From contig CAZJQP010000106.1 of the NCBI GenBank assembly GCA_964548225.1, forward strand, positions 1 through 15,656: DNA of 15,656 nucleotides, read 5' to 3'. The stretch's first letter is position 1, and each line of letters begins with the position of its first letter. This stretch comes from CALMEH01 sp964548225. Its GTDB lineage: Bacteria; Acidobacteriota; Blastocatellia; Pyrinomonadales; Pyrinomonadaceae. Made by a program: the position numbers and the translations under genes. Shown here piece by piece: positions 6,901 to 15,400 of this stretch. Under the pieces are notes generated by a model. It had not been told where the DNA came from. It did no database searches and was given only the letters and a program-made list of their open reading frames with translations.

Positions 6901-7841
6901 AGAAAAGCACTTCACAAATTTGGCTTGAATATGCGGCAGTTCGAGTAATTTTCGGTTTTTTTTCGATTCTGCCGCGTTCTCTGGCGATTGGTTGCGGCAT
7001 TTTGCTTGCCAAAATCGCGTATCCTTTTCTCGGCGGATTGCGTCGCACGGGCTTACGAAATTTGGAAATCGCTTTTCCCGACAAATCGAATAACGAACGC
7101 GAACAAATCTTAAAAAAATCGTTTCAAAACTTAGGCAGAATCTTGGGCGAATTCAGCCAATTTTTCAAAATTACGCCGGAAAAATTAGCGGAAATAACCG
7201 AATTTGAGTTTGAATCGGAATCAAATCGCAATTCGGACGAAGTGAAATTTTACGACACGGAAAGAGCCAAAGGGCGTGGCGTTATTTTGGTCAGCCCGCA
7301 TTTAGGGAATTGGGAAATCGGCGTTTTTGCATATTCGGCGTTGCGCGAACCTTTGAAATATCTGGCGCGTCCGCTTGATAATCCACTGATTGAAGATTTG
7401 ACCGTGCGGCTTCGCACACGCTTCGGAAATCAGCCGATAAACAAAACGAATGCGGTAATTTCGGTTATTGAAATTTTGCGTCAAGGTGAAATCTTGGGTG
7501 TATTGCCCGATGTCAATTCGCATCCGAAAGAGGGCATTTTCGTGCCTTTTTTCGATGTTCCGGCTTGCACGACAAGCGGCGTAGCAATGCTCGCCCTTCG
7601 CACCAATGCACTGATTGTGCCGATGTTTTGCATTTGGGACGAACAAGAAAAACGCTATCGAGTCGGCTACGGCAAAATACTCGAACCCGTTCGCACGGGC
7701 AATCGCCACGAGGACATTACCGAAACAACCACACTCTACACGGCGGAAATCGAAAAATTCATCCGCGCCAATCCCGAACAATGGCTCTGGATTCACAAAC
7801 GCTGGAAAACGCGCCCGCCGGGTGAGGAAAGTTTGTATTAA
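6897..7841 (+). CDS. Lipid A / lysophospholipid acyltransferase, LpxL (HtrB) family
   Basis: This 314-residue protein belongs to the LpxL/HtrB family of acyltransferases, which transfer a fatty acyl group from acyl carrier protein to a lipid A precursor or related lipid at the inner face of the inner membrane. The catalytic HxxxxD/E motif appears as HLGNWE with His 135 and Glu 140. The N-terminal region (12-45) is hydrophobic and probably membrane-associated, and the family segments RTGLRNLEIAFP (49-61), GVLPDVN (201-207) and the PFFDVPACTTSG stretch that follows are present. Length is normal. The ATG at 6897 lies inside the right arm of a heptamer repeat. Another ATG seven bases upstream is out of frame. 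No Shine-Dalgarno site is visible. Whether it makes lipid A or another acylated lipid cannot be decided here. Confidence 0.9.
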   Translation: MKKSTSQIWLEYAAVRVIFGFFSILPRSLAIGCGILLAKIAYPFLGGLRRTGLRNLEIAFPDKSNNEREQILKKSFQNLGRILGEFSQFFKITPEKLAEITEFEFESESNRNSDEVKFYDTERAKGRGVILVSPHLGNWEIGVFAYSALREPLKYLARPLDNPLIEDLTVRLRTRFGNQPINKTNAVISVIEILRQGEILGVLPDVNSHPKEGIFVPFFDVPACTTSGVAMLALRTNALIVPMFCIWDEQEKRYRVGYGKILEPVRTGNRHEDITETTTLYTAEIEKFIRANPEQWLWIHKRWKTRPPGEESLY

Positions 7842-7846
7842 GTGGC

Positions 7847-7972
7847 GAGGAACGAGGGACAAGGGACGAAGGACAAGGGCTAAGAAAATTGAAAATTTCG
7901 GGTTTAGTTTATAAACCCAATGCAATTGTCAGTTTTCAATCCCTCTCGTCCCTCGTCCCTTGTTCCTACTCG
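7847..7972. repeat. Nested inverted heptamer element between the acyltransferase and era (site E)
   Basis: The left arm (7847-7881) carries five units of the GAGGAAC, GAGGGAC and AAGGGAC type, and the right arm (about 7941-7972) carries the same type inverted. Inside, ATTGAAAA at 7888-7895 pairs with TTTTCAAT at 7933-7940, and GGGTTT at 7900-7905 pairs with AAACCC near 7913-7918, so the whole element can fold into one long interrupted hairpin. It sits between convergent genes. The era stop codon (7966-7968) is itself part of the right arm. It could end transcription from both sides, although it has no long T run. Confidence 0.88.
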
Positions 7973-8967
7973 TGAATTCCGATTTCGTCTAAACTTCTTT
8001 CCTGGTTGCGCCAATCTTCGACGACTTTGACGAAAAGTTTGAGAAAAACTTGTGTGCCGAGCAATTTTTCGATGTCTTCGCGGGCTTTTATGCCGACATC
8101 GCGGAGGCGTGCGCCGCCTTTGCCGATGATGATTTTTTTCTGCGATGGGCGTTCGACGTAAATCGCGCAGAAAATTTTCGGCAAATTCGGGTTTGTTTCG
8201 TCGAACATTTCTGTTACTACTGCGGTAACGTAGGGAATTTCTTCTCCGGTTGACTGCAAAATTTTTTCTCTGACCATTTCCGCGACGATTGTCCGCATTG
8301 ATTGATCAGTCATTTCGTCTTCGGCAAAAAGCGGTTCACCTTCGGGCAAATGTTTAATAATTTGATCAAGAAGATTATCAATCGCGTCGCCTTTGAGCGC
8401 GGAAACAGGCACAATTTCTTCAAAATCGAATTCTTTTGCGTAAGATTCAATCAGCGGCAAAAGCAGGTTTTTATCTTTGATTTTATCAGTTTTATTTAGC
8501 ACCAGAACCGCTTTTTTGCCCGAATTTTTGACTAAATCGAAAACGAATTTGTCGCCGTTTCCGGTTGAAACCGAAGCGTCGCGCATCAAAACCAGCAAAT
8601 CAACCGACAAAATCGCATCGTGAACCGCTGCCATCATTCTTCGGTTCAAAAGAAAACCCGGCTTATGAATGCCCGGTGTATCAACAAAAACGATTTGCCC
8701 TGCATCTTTCGTAACAATTCCTTGAATTTTGTGCCGTGTCGTTTGCGGTTTGTTGGAAACCGCCGCGATTTTTTCGCCGACCAAGCGATTCAAAAGCGTA
8801 GATTTTCCCGCATTCGGACGACCTATGAGTGCGACGTAACCACTCCGCTTCTGAGAAGAGGAGAAAGGGAGAAGAGGAGAAGGGGAGATTTCCAATGAAA
8901 CCTGCTCCTTTTCTTCCTTTCTCCCTTTCTCCCTTTCTCCTTTTCTCCTTTTCTTTTCTTCCATCAT
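7966..8967 (-). CDS. era: GTPase Era with repeat-encoded N-terminal extension
   Basis: Era is an essential GTPase that binds the 3' end of 16S rRNA and aids assembly of the small ribosomal subunit. The GTPase motifs are G1 GRPNAGKS (49-56), G2 threonines (76-77), G3 DTPG (96-99), G4 NKTD (158-161) and G5 SAL (189-191). The C-terminal KH domain has its GKGG loop at 282-285. Canonical Era begins at about residue 41 (RSGYVALIGRPN). Residues 3-39 are encoded by two inverted heptamer arms and are Lys/Glu/Arg-rich, then Ser/Pro/Leu-rich. The ATG at 8967 overlaps the TGA of the TPR gene as ATGA, favouring coupled translation from there. An alternative is TTG at 8895, with AAGGAG nine bases upstream (8905-8910), giving 309 residues, close to normal Era length. 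The stop codon lies inside another heptamer element. Confidence 0.95.
   Translation of the reverse strand: MMEEKKRRKGEREKGRKEEKEQVSLEISPSPLLPFSSSQKRSGYVALIGRPNAGKSTLLNRLVGEKIAAVSNKPQTTRHKIQGIVTKDAGQIVFVDTPGIHKPGFLLNRRMMAAVHDAILSVDLLVLMRDASVSTGNGDKFVFDLVKNSGKKAVLVLNKTDKIKDKNLLLPLIESYAKEFDFEEIVPVSALKGDAIDNLLDQIIKHLPEGEPLFAEDEMTDQSMRTIVAEMVREKILQSTGEEIPYVTAVVTEMFDETNPNLPKIFCAIYVERPSQKKIIIGKGGARLRDVGIKAREDIEKLLGTQVFLKLFVKVVEDWRNQERSLDEIGIHE
8851..8962. repeat. Inverted heptamer arms within the 5' end of era (site F)
   Basis: The left arm (8851-8889) is made of degenerate 7-bp units such as GAGGAGA and AAGGGAG. The right arm (about 8905-8962) carries the same purine-rich units in inverted orientation, with only about 15 bases between them. 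In the era mRNA the two arms lie within the first 40 codons and could pair. The arm read as AAGGAG or GGAGAAA in the era direction resembles a Shine-Dalgarno sequence. The 39-bp left arm has the same length, the same first seven bases and the same last eight bases as the arm at 15529-15567. Confidence 0.93.
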
Positions 8968-11639
8968 CTAACTATTACAGCAATCTCCTTCTTTCCGCAA
9001 GGTGCTTCAAAAGTTACGGTGTAAATTCCTTTTTTTGTGCTGATTGATTTTATGACGAAAAGAACTCGTCCGGTATTTTCGGTAAATTCATAATCGGGAA
9101 TGATTTGGATGTCGTTCGGACTATTCGCAATGCCTTTGATTTGCTTTAAATCGCCGCCTTTTTCTTCAAACCCGACCAAAATGGCGATTGTGCCGCCGCC
9201 ATTGAGAAGCGAAACGCTTTCTTGATTGGCGGCAATGACGCACGTTTCGACGGTTTTTTCGATAACTCTGCGTTGGCGAGTTTCGCCTGAAGTTTGATTT
9301 TCGTTTGTGGGTTTTTCTTCGGTTTTCGTTTCTTCGGTTTTGGCTTCGTCCGTTTTCGTTTCTTCAGTTTTCGGTTTTGTATCGTCTTTCGGAATGGTAA
9401 TAACTACCGGTTCAAAAGGCGATTTTTGTTCGGTTTTGGTTTCTTCCTTCGGTTTGGTTTCGGTAGTGTTTTCCGTCTTGGTTTCAGTTTTTTCCTCTAT
9501 TTTTGGACTCGGACTCGGCAGAGGTTTTGTTTCTTCAATTTTTTCAGTCGGAGTTGGTGAAATTGTCGGTGTTATTTCAGTTTTAACTTCGGTCGTCGGA
9601 GTCGGTGTAGCAACCGGGAGCGCATCGTTCAAAGGCGTGGGCGAAGGTGTAACTTTGGCGACGGTTTCAGTTTGACCGGGCATCGAAGGCTTTGCGCCGA
9701 CTTTGGCTTCCAACCCATCGGTTGAACCGTTGATTTTTGTGTAAAGAGTTTCGATAGTGATGTATTTTGAATAATTTGCGACATCAGAAAGATAGCTTTT
9801 GATGTATGCGTCAAGAGCTTCGGGAAGTTTTCCGTCGGCTTCAAGTGCCGCGCCCAAACGCCATTGACTCGAACGCCACCACGAACTTTTATCAGGCAAA
9901 ATGCTCAAAGCACGTTTCAGACGCACAATTGCTTCGGCAGGTTTATTTTGCTCGAAAAGCGTCCAGCCGCTGATTTCTTCGATTTCGCCGCGCAGTATAT
10001 TTGAAAGCGTTTGGCGCGGAACGTCCGGCACGACAACAATTTGATTGCGCGAAATAGCAAAAGCGCGGCTGTCGTAAAGCGCATCTGCCAAAACTGCCGC
10101 CGCCGGATTCGAAACCGTTAGCGCGGAATCAACTTGCGGTGTGGCAGCTTTGATAATTTCCAAAACTTTCGGCAAAGCCTTTTTCTTTTGCAAAAGTTGA
10201 CGTGCCGCAAATAACTGGCGATAAAATTTCATCGAATCGTTGCCGCCGATAAATTTATCCGCGGCTTCCGCGATTTGCTCATCGGTAGCTTCTTCCGAAT
10301 TGAGTTTTTGCGAAAAATAGAGCAGAATTTTCATTCGGTTCGAGTTTTCTTCCGTGTCGGCAGCAATCGGCTGATAAATTCCGGCGCGGCGTTCTGCGCC
10401 GAGAAGTTCGGAAAAAGTTTCGGCTTCGAGCGACACGCGCCCACCGAGCCTTGCGCGAACGTAATTATCCTTTGAGTTTAAGCTGAAACTTCGGCGCAAA
10501 CTTTCGGCGGCTTCGCGGTAAAATCCTGCCTCAAAACGCGCGGTTGCAAGCTCATAATCGAGCGTCGGAAAATCTCCGTGTTTTTTGGCGGCAAGCAGAA
10601 TTTTTTCGGCTTCGAGAGGTTTGTTCTGTGCCAAAAGTCCGCGTCCGAGTGCGATGTGCGCCCAAGTATAACGAGGTTCGACTTCGAGAGCCTTGTTTGC
10701 AAGTTCGACCGCCTTTTCACCGTTTTTATTTGCCGCATACCAATAAGCCGCGCCGACGAGAAGAAATAAATTATTCGGATTTGCTTCGATTGCTTTGTTA
10801 AATTCGCTTTCGGCTTCTGATTTTTTCCCCGAATCGAACAGCGCGAGAATCAAACCGTTTTGTGCTGCACCATCTTCCGCGTCTATAATCAAAACTTCGC
10901 GGTAGAGCGCAATTGCTTCGTCCGATTTTCCAACGGCGCGTTTCAAATCCGCCAAACTTCGCTTTGAAATTATCGAAGCCGCGTCCAATTCCGATGCTTT
11001 CGTATAAGCCGCAATCGCGTCATCGAGCATAAAACCCATTCGATAACTCAAGCCGAGCGTTTGATAAGCCGCCGGCAGGACGTTGTCAATCTCAATTGCT
11101 TTTTTGGCTAATCTTTTTCCTTCCGAAGAATTTTCCGTGCCGAGATAAAACGATGCCAGACCGACGATTTGTTTGGCGTTTGCGCCGATTTTTTCTTCGA
11201 TTAGTTTGGCAATTTCGACGGCTTTTTCGCGTTCACCGCTGATGAAAAGATTTGTCGGGATTTGCAGAATTACATCGCCGAAAAGTTTGTCGGAAACGGG
11301 TGCAGGCGCGTCTTGGATTGCCATTTTGAAAAAGTTGAAACTGTTTTCCTTTTCGCCTGCTTGCAATTTTTCGTCGCCGATTTGCGCTCGTGCGCTGACG
11401 ATTAATTCTTGAGCGCGAACGATTTGTGCGGATTTCGGGAAATTTGTAATGAAATTTTGTAACGCCGTAATGCGTTCAGCCGCACTTATTACAGCGACAG
11501 CTTTTTCAAATTCCGCTTTCTCGTCAGAGGTTTTGTTCGTCTGCGGCGTTTTTTTCGGAGTCGGTGATTTTGTTGGTTTTTGGGCAAAAACGGATGCGGA
11601 GAGTAAAAATATTAAAAATAAAAATATTAAATTCTTCAT
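8964..11639 (-). CDS. Secreted TPR-repeat protein with Pro/Thr/Glu/Lys-rich region and C-terminal beta domain
   Basis: This 891-residue protein has a clear signal peptide (1-19, MKNLIFLFLIFLLSASVFA, cleaved before Q20), then a short Lys/Pro/Thr stretch with PTPKKTPQTNK. From about residue 40 to 640 it is helical with many tetratricopeptide repeats, easily seen around AIAAYTKASELDAAS, EAIALYREVLIIDAEDG and KAVELANKALEVEPRYTWAHIALGR. Residues 659-791 are low-complexity Pro/Thr/Glu/Lys sequence. The last 100 residues form a probable beta-sandwich (TIAILVGFEE, GRVLFVIKSIS, GIYTVTFEAPCG) with one Cys at each end (ETCVIA and APCGKK) that may form a disulphide. TPR domains bind proteins, so a periplasmic scaffold is a fair guess. 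No ribosome-binding site is obvious. It overlaps era by four bases and forms an operon with it. Confidence 0.9.
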   Translation of the reverse strand: MKNLIFLFLIFLLSASVFAQKPTKSPTPKKTPQTNKTSDEKAEFEKAVAVISAAERITALQNFITNFPKSAQIVRAQELIVSARAQIGDEKLQAGEKENSFNFFKMAIQDAPAPVSDKLFGDVILQIPTNLFISGEREKAVEIAKLIEEKIGANAKQIVGLASFYLGTENSSEGKRLAKKAIEIDNVLPAAYQTLGLSYRMGFMLDDAIAAYTKASELDAASIISKRSLADLKRAVGKSDEAIALYREVLIIDAEDGAAQNGLILALFDSGKKSEAESEFNKAIEANPNNLFLLVGAAYWYAANKNGEKAVELANKALEVEPRYTWAHIALGRGLLAQNKPLEAEKILLAAKKHGDFPTLDYELATARFEAGFYREAAESLRRSFSLNSKDNYVRARLGGRVSLEAETFSELLGAERRAGIYQPIAADTEENSNRMKILLYFSQKLNSEEATDEQIAEAADKFIGGNDSMKFYRQLFAARQLLQKKKALPKVLEIIKAATPQVDSALTVSNPAAAVLADALYDSRAFAISRNQIVVVPDVPRQTLSNILRGEIEEISGWTLFEQNKPAEAIVRLKRALSILPDKSSWWRSSQWRLGAALEADGKLPEALDAYIKSYLSDVANYSKYITIETLYTKINGSTDGLEAKVGAKPSMPGQTETVAKVTPSPTPLNDALPVATPTPTTEVKTEITPTISPTPTEKIEETKPLPSPSPKIEEKTETKTENTTETKPKEETKTEQKSPFEPVVITIPKDDTKPKTEETKTDEAKTEETKTEEKPTNENQTSGETRQRRVIEKTVETCVIAANQESVSLLNGGGTIAILVGFEEKGGDLKQIKGIANSPNDIQIIPDYEFTENTGRVLFVIKSISTKKGIYTVTFEAPCGKKEIAVIVR

Positions 11640-11657
11640 TGCTTTATTAATTTTTAC

Positions 11658-11720
11658 TTGTTAGTCGCTAGTCGTCAGTTGCAAAGAAATATTTTGCGAC
11701 TAACGGCTAACTACTAACAA
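11658..11720. repeat. Heptamer-arm hairpin in a divergent intergenic region (site G)
   Basis: Bases 11658-11685 and 11692-11720 are inverted copies built from 7-bp units of the GTTAGTC, GCTAGTC and GTCAGTT type. They match at 23 of 28 positions around a loop of about six bases, making this one of the tightest hairpins in the window. It lies between the divergent starts of the TPR gene (18 bp away) and the 172-residue hypothetical gene (46 bp away), so it occupies the promoter region of one or both. Confidence 0.88.
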
Positions 11721-11766
11721 AGAACCAATCTTATCACGAAATTGCAAATAAATACCGCAAAGGTTT

Positions 11767-12285
11767 ATGCTCAATTTAATGAACGAATTGGAACAAGTTT
11801 GGGCAAAACAGCTTGAATCGAAGATTGCCGAATCAAAAAATGCCGATGTTGCCGATTATTTGAACTTGCGAATGGCAAACGATTCGGTTCGTGCGGCAAG
11901 CGTCAAATGGCTGTTTGATTCGATGAATGAAATCGCCGCTTTTGCCAATCGCAGACACTTTTCAATTTCCGTTGAAAATCAAAGCCCGCATCAATTTGAA
12001 TTTAATAAAGCCAATATGGTCGGCGCAATTTTGCGGCTTCGTTTTGGAGTAAGATGTCTTTCACTCGAAGCAGGTTGGACGCGCACACCATCAGACGGAT
12101 TTATGCGCGGTGGCGCACTTGCGGCGGCACGTCTCTCGCATTTCGGGATGAAAAAGCACGATGAAGAAATAATTCTCCTGCGCGAAGAAGACTTTCCGCA
12201 GTGGTTTTCGGTCGGAATTGACGGAAAACGCGAGATTTTTAATTCAATGAATTTGAGACGGCATTTTGAGATTTTTGTCGGATGA
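11767..12285 (+). CDS. Hypothetical protein, 172 residues
   Basis: I do not recognise this family. The protein has no signal peptide or membrane segment. The N-terminal half looks helical (NELEQVWAKQLESKIAES, DYLNLRMANDSVRAASVKWLFDSMNEIAAF) and the C-terminal half mixed alpha/beta, with GAILRLRFGVRCLSLEAGWTRTPSDGFMRGGALAAARLSHFG and a final strand HFEIFVG. It has one Cys and several Trp and His residues but no catalytic motif I can name. The ATG at 11767 has AAAGG only three bases upstream; a second in-frame ATG at 11779 (MNELEQV) is also possible. It stands alone, divergent from the TPR gene, and is followed by a strong bidirectional terminator. Codon use matches its neighbours, so it is probably a real native gene. 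Confidence 0.75.
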   Translation: MLNLMNELEQVWAKQLESKIAESKNADVADYLNLRMANDSVRAASVKWLFDSMNEIAAFANRRHFSISVENQSPHQFEFNKANMVGAILRLRFGVRCLSLEAGWTRTPSDGFMRGGALAAARLSHFGMKKHDEEIILLREEDFPQWFSVGIDGKREIFNSMNLRRHFEIFVG

Positions 12286-12326
12286 CTGAAGCGTAATCGG
12301 CTCAATTGCAGAAGCGCAGGGCGCGA

Positions 12327-12375
12327 AAAAAGCGTTTGCAAAGAAATCAAATTAACTTCTTTGCAAACGCTTTTT
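12327..12375. terminator. Bidirectional intrinsic terminator
   Basis: A perfect 19-bp inverted repeat (12327-12345 with 12357-12375) surrounds an 11-base loop. The stem core is GCGTTTGCAAAGAA, with runs of A at the left end and T at the right end, so it has the hairpin plus U tract in both directions. It lies between the convergent 172-residue gene and the TonB-dependent receptor gene and should terminate both. It lacks heptamer structure, unlike the other hairpins here. Confidence 0.9.
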
Positions 12376-12382
12376 CATCGTT

Positions 12383-12399
12383 GCAATCAAGTTGATTGC
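12383..12399. other. Perfect 8+1+8 palindrome beside the terminator
   Basis: GCAATCAA, one central base, then TTGATTGC form a perfect palindrome eight bases after the terminator stem and nine bases before the stop codon of the receptor gene. A one-base centre cannot form a usual RNA loop without opening the stem, so a dimeric protein-binding site is as likely as a hairpin. It may also be chance. No function is assigned. Confidence 0.4.
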
Positions 12400-12407
12400 G
12401 CTCCAGT

Positions 12408-15400
12408 CTAAAAAGTAAATCTCACGCCGAGTTGCAATTGCCGCGGTCCGCCGAAACGTGCAGTTGACGGCGCGGTGTAGGGAACAGCGGCATTGATTGA
12501 TGGGAAAGTTCCCGTTGGGCAAGTGATATTTAGATTATTTGCGGTATTGGCAAGCGCGGAATTCGTTGTGCAAAAATCGCTGATGCCGTCAACACCGAAA
12601 CCGCGATTCGTGTTTCGGGTTACGTTGAAGACTTCCGCCGAAAATGCCAGATTCATATTCTCGCCGAATTTGAATTTCTTCAAAAGACGCAAATCCAAGT
12701 TAAAAAATGACGGTTGCCGTGCGCTGTTGCGTCCGACGATCTGACCGCCGACGATGGCGCGGTCATTGGCATCGTTGCCGTCGTTTTGATAATCTTCGCC
12801 GTCAATAATTCGCGGCGTATAAGGAAAACCGCTTCGTGCCAACATAATGCCGCTTAATGTAAATCCGTAGCCCAAATCAACTACGCCGCTGAAATTAAAA
12901 TTATGGCGCACGTCTTGTTTCGACGGTCCGGCTTCTGCCTTTAAATCAAAAGGATTAAGTGTCGGTTCACGCGAAAAATTGCGTTCGTTTGAGTCGTCGT
13001 CGCGGTTGTCGGCAAGCGTGTAATTTGCTTCAAATTGAAAGCGTTGTGCGAAACGTCGGCGGAGCGAAAACGAAAGCGCGTCGTAAGTCGAATGCGCGGT
13101 TGATTCGTTAATCGAATAAATTCCGATGTTCGGATTCGGACGCAATGCGCCGCCTTGCGCGTTCACCGGAAAGACGGGCAAACCCGTTGCCTGAATTGTC
13201 GGTGCAAACAAATTTCGGTCAACACGCCGTTGCAGATTCCACGCCGAAGTTCGCATATAACCTACCGAAAGCGCAAAATCTTGTCCGATTTTCTGTTCCC
13301 AAGTTACCGAACCTTGAAACGTGCGCGGGTTTTTGAAATCTTCGTCAAAACCGAAAGCGCGAGTCAGAGCCGAACCGTTGCGAATCGTAAAAGCGGCGAG
13401 CGTTGCGCTGGAAATTCCGCTCAAAACATTCGGGAAAGTAACGAGTGCGCCCGTGCCTCTGAAATAACAGTTGGTCGGAATCGCCGCGCCCAAAGCCGTG
13501 CGACACGCGCCGCTTCTTTCATCAATTCGCAAATCTTTTGTTACCAAATCATTGTTTGTGAAAACGCGATAGAACAAGATCGAAGGTGTGCGCGAATTAA
13601 ACAATCCGGCAGAAACGCGGAAAACCGAATTTCCGTCCCCGAAAACGTCCCAAGATGCGCCGAGACGCGGTTGCCATTGTTGAAAATCATCGGGAATTCT
13701 TTGCGTTTCACGCAAATTCGGATTCGGATAAGGCGGAGTCGGATTATCCAAACCTTCCCAACGAAGTCCGGTGGTTACGGTCAGATTTTTCAAAGGTTTG
13801 AATTTATCATTGACAAAAAATGCGTATTCTTTTTGATAACCTGTTGCCAGAAGCGCATTGCCGATAATCGGAACGGCTTGGTCGAAACGGCGCGGAATCA
13901 GATTGATATAATCTTGCAAACTGTTGAAACGCCAAGTTCCCGTGCCGTTCGTAACGCGCTGTGCTTCAAAGCGATTGATGTTGATGTCCACGCCGAATTT
14001 CAACTGATGAATTCCGGTGTTATAGGAAAGATTGTCCGAAAGTTGATAGCGCGTCGTGTTAAAAATTCGCGGACGGCTATTTGAACCGCCGATGCGTCCG
14101 ATGCCCGAAATGCGGATGTCTGCACCGCCGACGTTTGAATCTTCGCGGCGGTTGTCGGTGGCGATTTGTCCGCGCAACTCATTAACCAGATTTGCGCCAG
14201 CAATCGTAACCCACGAACCTTTCAAACCGTTGCTCGAACCTTTTCGCAAAACATTCTGCGTTGCGGCAATATCGGTAATGACAATTCCTTCATCAATCGC
14301 TACGAAATTTTCGGCTTCCAAACGCGAATAAGAGTATTGAAAGTTGAGCGTGTTGCGCTCATTCAAATTAAAATCGAAACGCGCAAAAACCGAAGTCGGA
14401 TTGTTGGTCGAAATCTGTTCGCCTTCGAGTGCGGCAATATCTGCCGGAATTGCAATCGCGCTCGGCTGAAAATCTACAAAATAAGGAATCCGCAGAAAAT
14501 TTTGCTCTGCACCGATAAAGAAAAACGCTTTATCTTTGACAATCGGACCGCCGATTGAGCCGCCGAAAAGATTTTGATTGTTTGCGCCGTCGTTACCGAA
14601 AGCATCACGCGAAGTCAGACGGTCGTTGCGATTAAAATAAAATGCTTCGCCGCGAAAATTGTTTGTTCCTGACTTTGTAACAGCATTGACAAAACCTGCG
14701 CCCGTGCGTCCGACTTCGGCTGTCGCGCCTGAACGGACAACTTGGAACTCTTTAATCGCAGTTTGCGGAAAGAAAAAGATCGCATCGTTTCCGCCGCGCT
14801 GATTTCCTTGCAGAGAATCGTTAAAATCCGCGCCGTCAATCGAAACATTCGAGTTAATCGAACGCTGTCCGCCGATGACCAAACCTTTGCGGTCTGATTC
14901 TTGGACAACGCCGGGCGTTAATTGGACAAATTCGGCAAAGTTTCGTCCGCGCACGGGCAAATCGGCAATCGAGCGCGAAGTTATCGAAGTTCCGGTTGCG
15001 GAAGATTCGGTGTCAACGAGTTCGCTTCCGGCGGTAACGGTTACATCGGCAGTCGCGCCTTTCGGCAGAAAAACAACATTTACGGCGGTTGTTTCGCCAA
15101 CCGATAAATTTATTTCCTGCTTAAATTCGGCGAAACCGTCGGCGTTTGCGGTTACGGAATACTTGCCGACAGGCAAAACAGGCGCGGAAAATGCGCCGCT
15201 TTCGTTGGTGATGACGGTGCGCGTCAAACCCGTTTCGAGATTTTTCACGACAACGGATGCGCCGCGCACGATTGCGCCGTTCGAGTCGGTTGCCGTGCCT
15301 TCGACGGATGCGCTTCCCGAATCGGACTGCGCGAACGCGGCAAACGGCAACACAAATAAGATGCTGAAAACAATAGCTGAAAATATCTTTCGGCTGAATC

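Noticed and set aside
4366..7841. moaA to acyltransferase as a functional operon or a new gene system
   Set aside because: The genes are on one strand, but a heptamer element separates the last one, and the functions (cofactor, regulator, lipid acylation) have no evident common pathway.
7302..7925. 207-residue minus-strand open frame opposite the acyltransferase
   Set aside because: It lies over the HLGNWE-containing acyltransferase and shows no recognisable motif; treated as a shadow.
13155..14084. 309-residue plus-strand open frame opposite the receptor gene
   Set aside because: Long antisense frame over a clear TonB-dependent receptor; its translation is Arg/Ser-rich without domains, as expected from the codon bias of the real gene.
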